Shown in pieces: positions 62,674 through 64,000 of a DNA stretch of 64,000 nucleotides. Source of the stretch: Oasisia sp. SBJ-2009 (lineage: Eukaryota > Annelida > Polychaeta > Sabellida > Siboglinidae); assembly GCA_964017155.1 (NCBI GenBank), contig OZ024857.1, positions 19,997,404 through 20,061,403 of the forward strand, written 5' to 3'. A model generated the notes under the pieces. It had not been told where the DNA came from. It saw nothing but the letters and a program-made list of their open reading frames with translations, and did no database searches. The position numbers were made by a program, and so were the translations under genes. Numbering within the stretch: the first letter of the stretch is position 1; each line of letters begins with the position of its first letter.

Positions 62674-64000
62674 CCAGCCAATCTTGATATGTCGGATTTA
62701 AGACTCCATTTTTCTTATAGCAGCAGATATAAAACATGAGGTTTCTTCAGCACATGGTCCATCACTTGGATATGGGCCTTGACTTCTTGCAACTACCTTA
62801 CTTTGATATCGCTACTGCATTCCTCAACATATTCTACGCTAACCTTTACAAGAGTTATGATTCTTGTGTAACTTGATAACCTGGCAGAACTCTGACGCTG
62901 GCCATATGATGCTGCCAGCGAGAAACATGTTATCTGCCTTCTTCTACAGCCCACATGTAGGTATTACGTTGTACTTGTGTGGGTTGGGTAGTAATCGCTC
63001 TTTGTTTGGCAATCAAGATGCACAACATTTACAAAGAAACAACTCATATTCCTACTTATGTATACAAGTAGTTCATTGCATTTCTAAAATACCATAAAAC
63101 CAGCTAAACTTATTAAATGGAATCAATGTGTGTGCACACAACATGTAGTGTTTGCAAAAGGAACACCAGCAGGGTATGAACCTGCCACACACAACACTGA
63201 CCCAACATTACTCTAAACTATGCAAGTGAACAAATTGGTTTAGAGAAAAGAGGGTTTTTGCGTTAAAACAGTATTTTTATGTTTGCATTGTTCTAAGTAT
63301 TTTTTTAAATATTGTTTTGAAATAATGGTCAAATAAAAACAAATTCTTTTTCTTATATAATGAAACTGAAAATATGTAAGTATAAGATATCTTCGATATT
63401 TTCGTTATGTGTCATAGTGTTAGAGTTGTTTTTACTAATGCAGGTACTTTGTCACGTGTTGTGTACGCGTATGATAGGGTGGTAATGTACGCGATTATAC
63501 TGACTGGGTAGTAATATTTGTATTTCCCTGTTTCTTAATGATTAAGAAAAATATTAAGTTAACATTAATGAATATCTCATTTAAAAGATTATAACCAAAG
63601 GTTATACTAGATAACATATACATGTATAAATAAACGTAACCAAATTTTAACAAGTATCTTAACATTGAATGATCCCAGTTATTTATTCATACATTGAATG
63701 TATTATTGTTAATATATTATAGTTCGATTTATTTATTTATTGACGATTAACGATGTAGTAGTATATTTAAATAGTAAAAATTATTGTATCTTAGCTATTT
63801 ACTATGAATAAAATAGTTATGATTTAATGCATGCTATTAACTCTTTCACAATTAAAAATAGTTCCAGCATTTGTGTAACTTTCAATAATATTGTTTACCG
63901 TACGTGCAAAACAATTACTAAAGCTTATCGTGAAGCTGAGATGTTGTGTACGATTAATACAAAACAAAATGTGTTTTAGAGTGAACCATTAAAAGCCTTG
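62674..64000. other. No gene seen
   Basis: AT-rich to the end of the window, especially after 63200. No supported exon, repeat array or transposon end. Confidence 0.5.

Overview
The window looks like AT-rich nuclear DNA of an invertebrate animal. The reasons are a spliced animal RNA-binding-protein gene with GT-AG introns of up to about 6 kb, several classes of eukaryotic transposon (Ty3/Gypsy, non-LTR, hAT, TTAA-target elements, a pogo/Tigger-type element), and abundant microsatellites. No bacterial operons, RNA genes or CRISPR arrays were seen. A lophotrochozoan or similar marine invertebrate is plausible, but the lineage is inference.

Bases 1-18800 are gene-poor and repeat-rich. A decayed minus-strand Ty3/Gypsy element (1024-4780) has lost its integrase catalytic core and has substitutions in its RT and RNase H active sites. 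It is followed by a 440-bp GGGA/GGAC array, a field of AATGGTATT/AATACCATT repeats (6470-10245) containing a 139-bp-arm palindrome, long TA/CA and TGTAT arrays, and two short dispersed-repeat pairs.

Bases 18867-21167 hold one uninterrupted 766-codon reading frame. It combines an N-myristoylation-type start, a hydrophobic segment, an in-frame 263-codon module duplication of Ala-rich and Gly-Glu-rich blocks, and an apparently complete endonuclease/exonuclease/phosphatase-type domain related to the nuclease of non-LTR retrotransposons. No reverse transcriptase follows. This is the most unusual gene in the window.

Bases 21168-36000 contain a 5'-truncated non-LTR reverse-transcriptase pseudogene (23405-24325), a 31-bp minisatellite (25523-26290), a doubtful small-gene locus near 27.1-27.8 kb, and an inverted repeat enclosing a GT array (30417-30561).

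Bases 36380-59629 on the minus strand are one gene of the A1CF/RBM46/RBM47 family, built here from eleven coding exons whose phases all agree (638 codons). It has three RRMs, a linker, a C-terminal DND1/A1CF-type double-stranded-RNA-binding region and a Pro/Ser/Thr-rich tail. An NRF-1-type palindrome lies just upstream of its ATG. Its introns carry a series of non-autonomous DNA transposons with recognisable ends and target-site duplications: a hAT inside another hAT, a piggyBac-like element, two other TTAA-flanked elements, a pogo/Tigger-like MITE, and a decayed Penelope-like fragment with inverted arms.

Bases 59710-64000 contain no supported gene. They hold a 540-bp compound CA/CG-rich microsatellite and a CT-rich octamer array.
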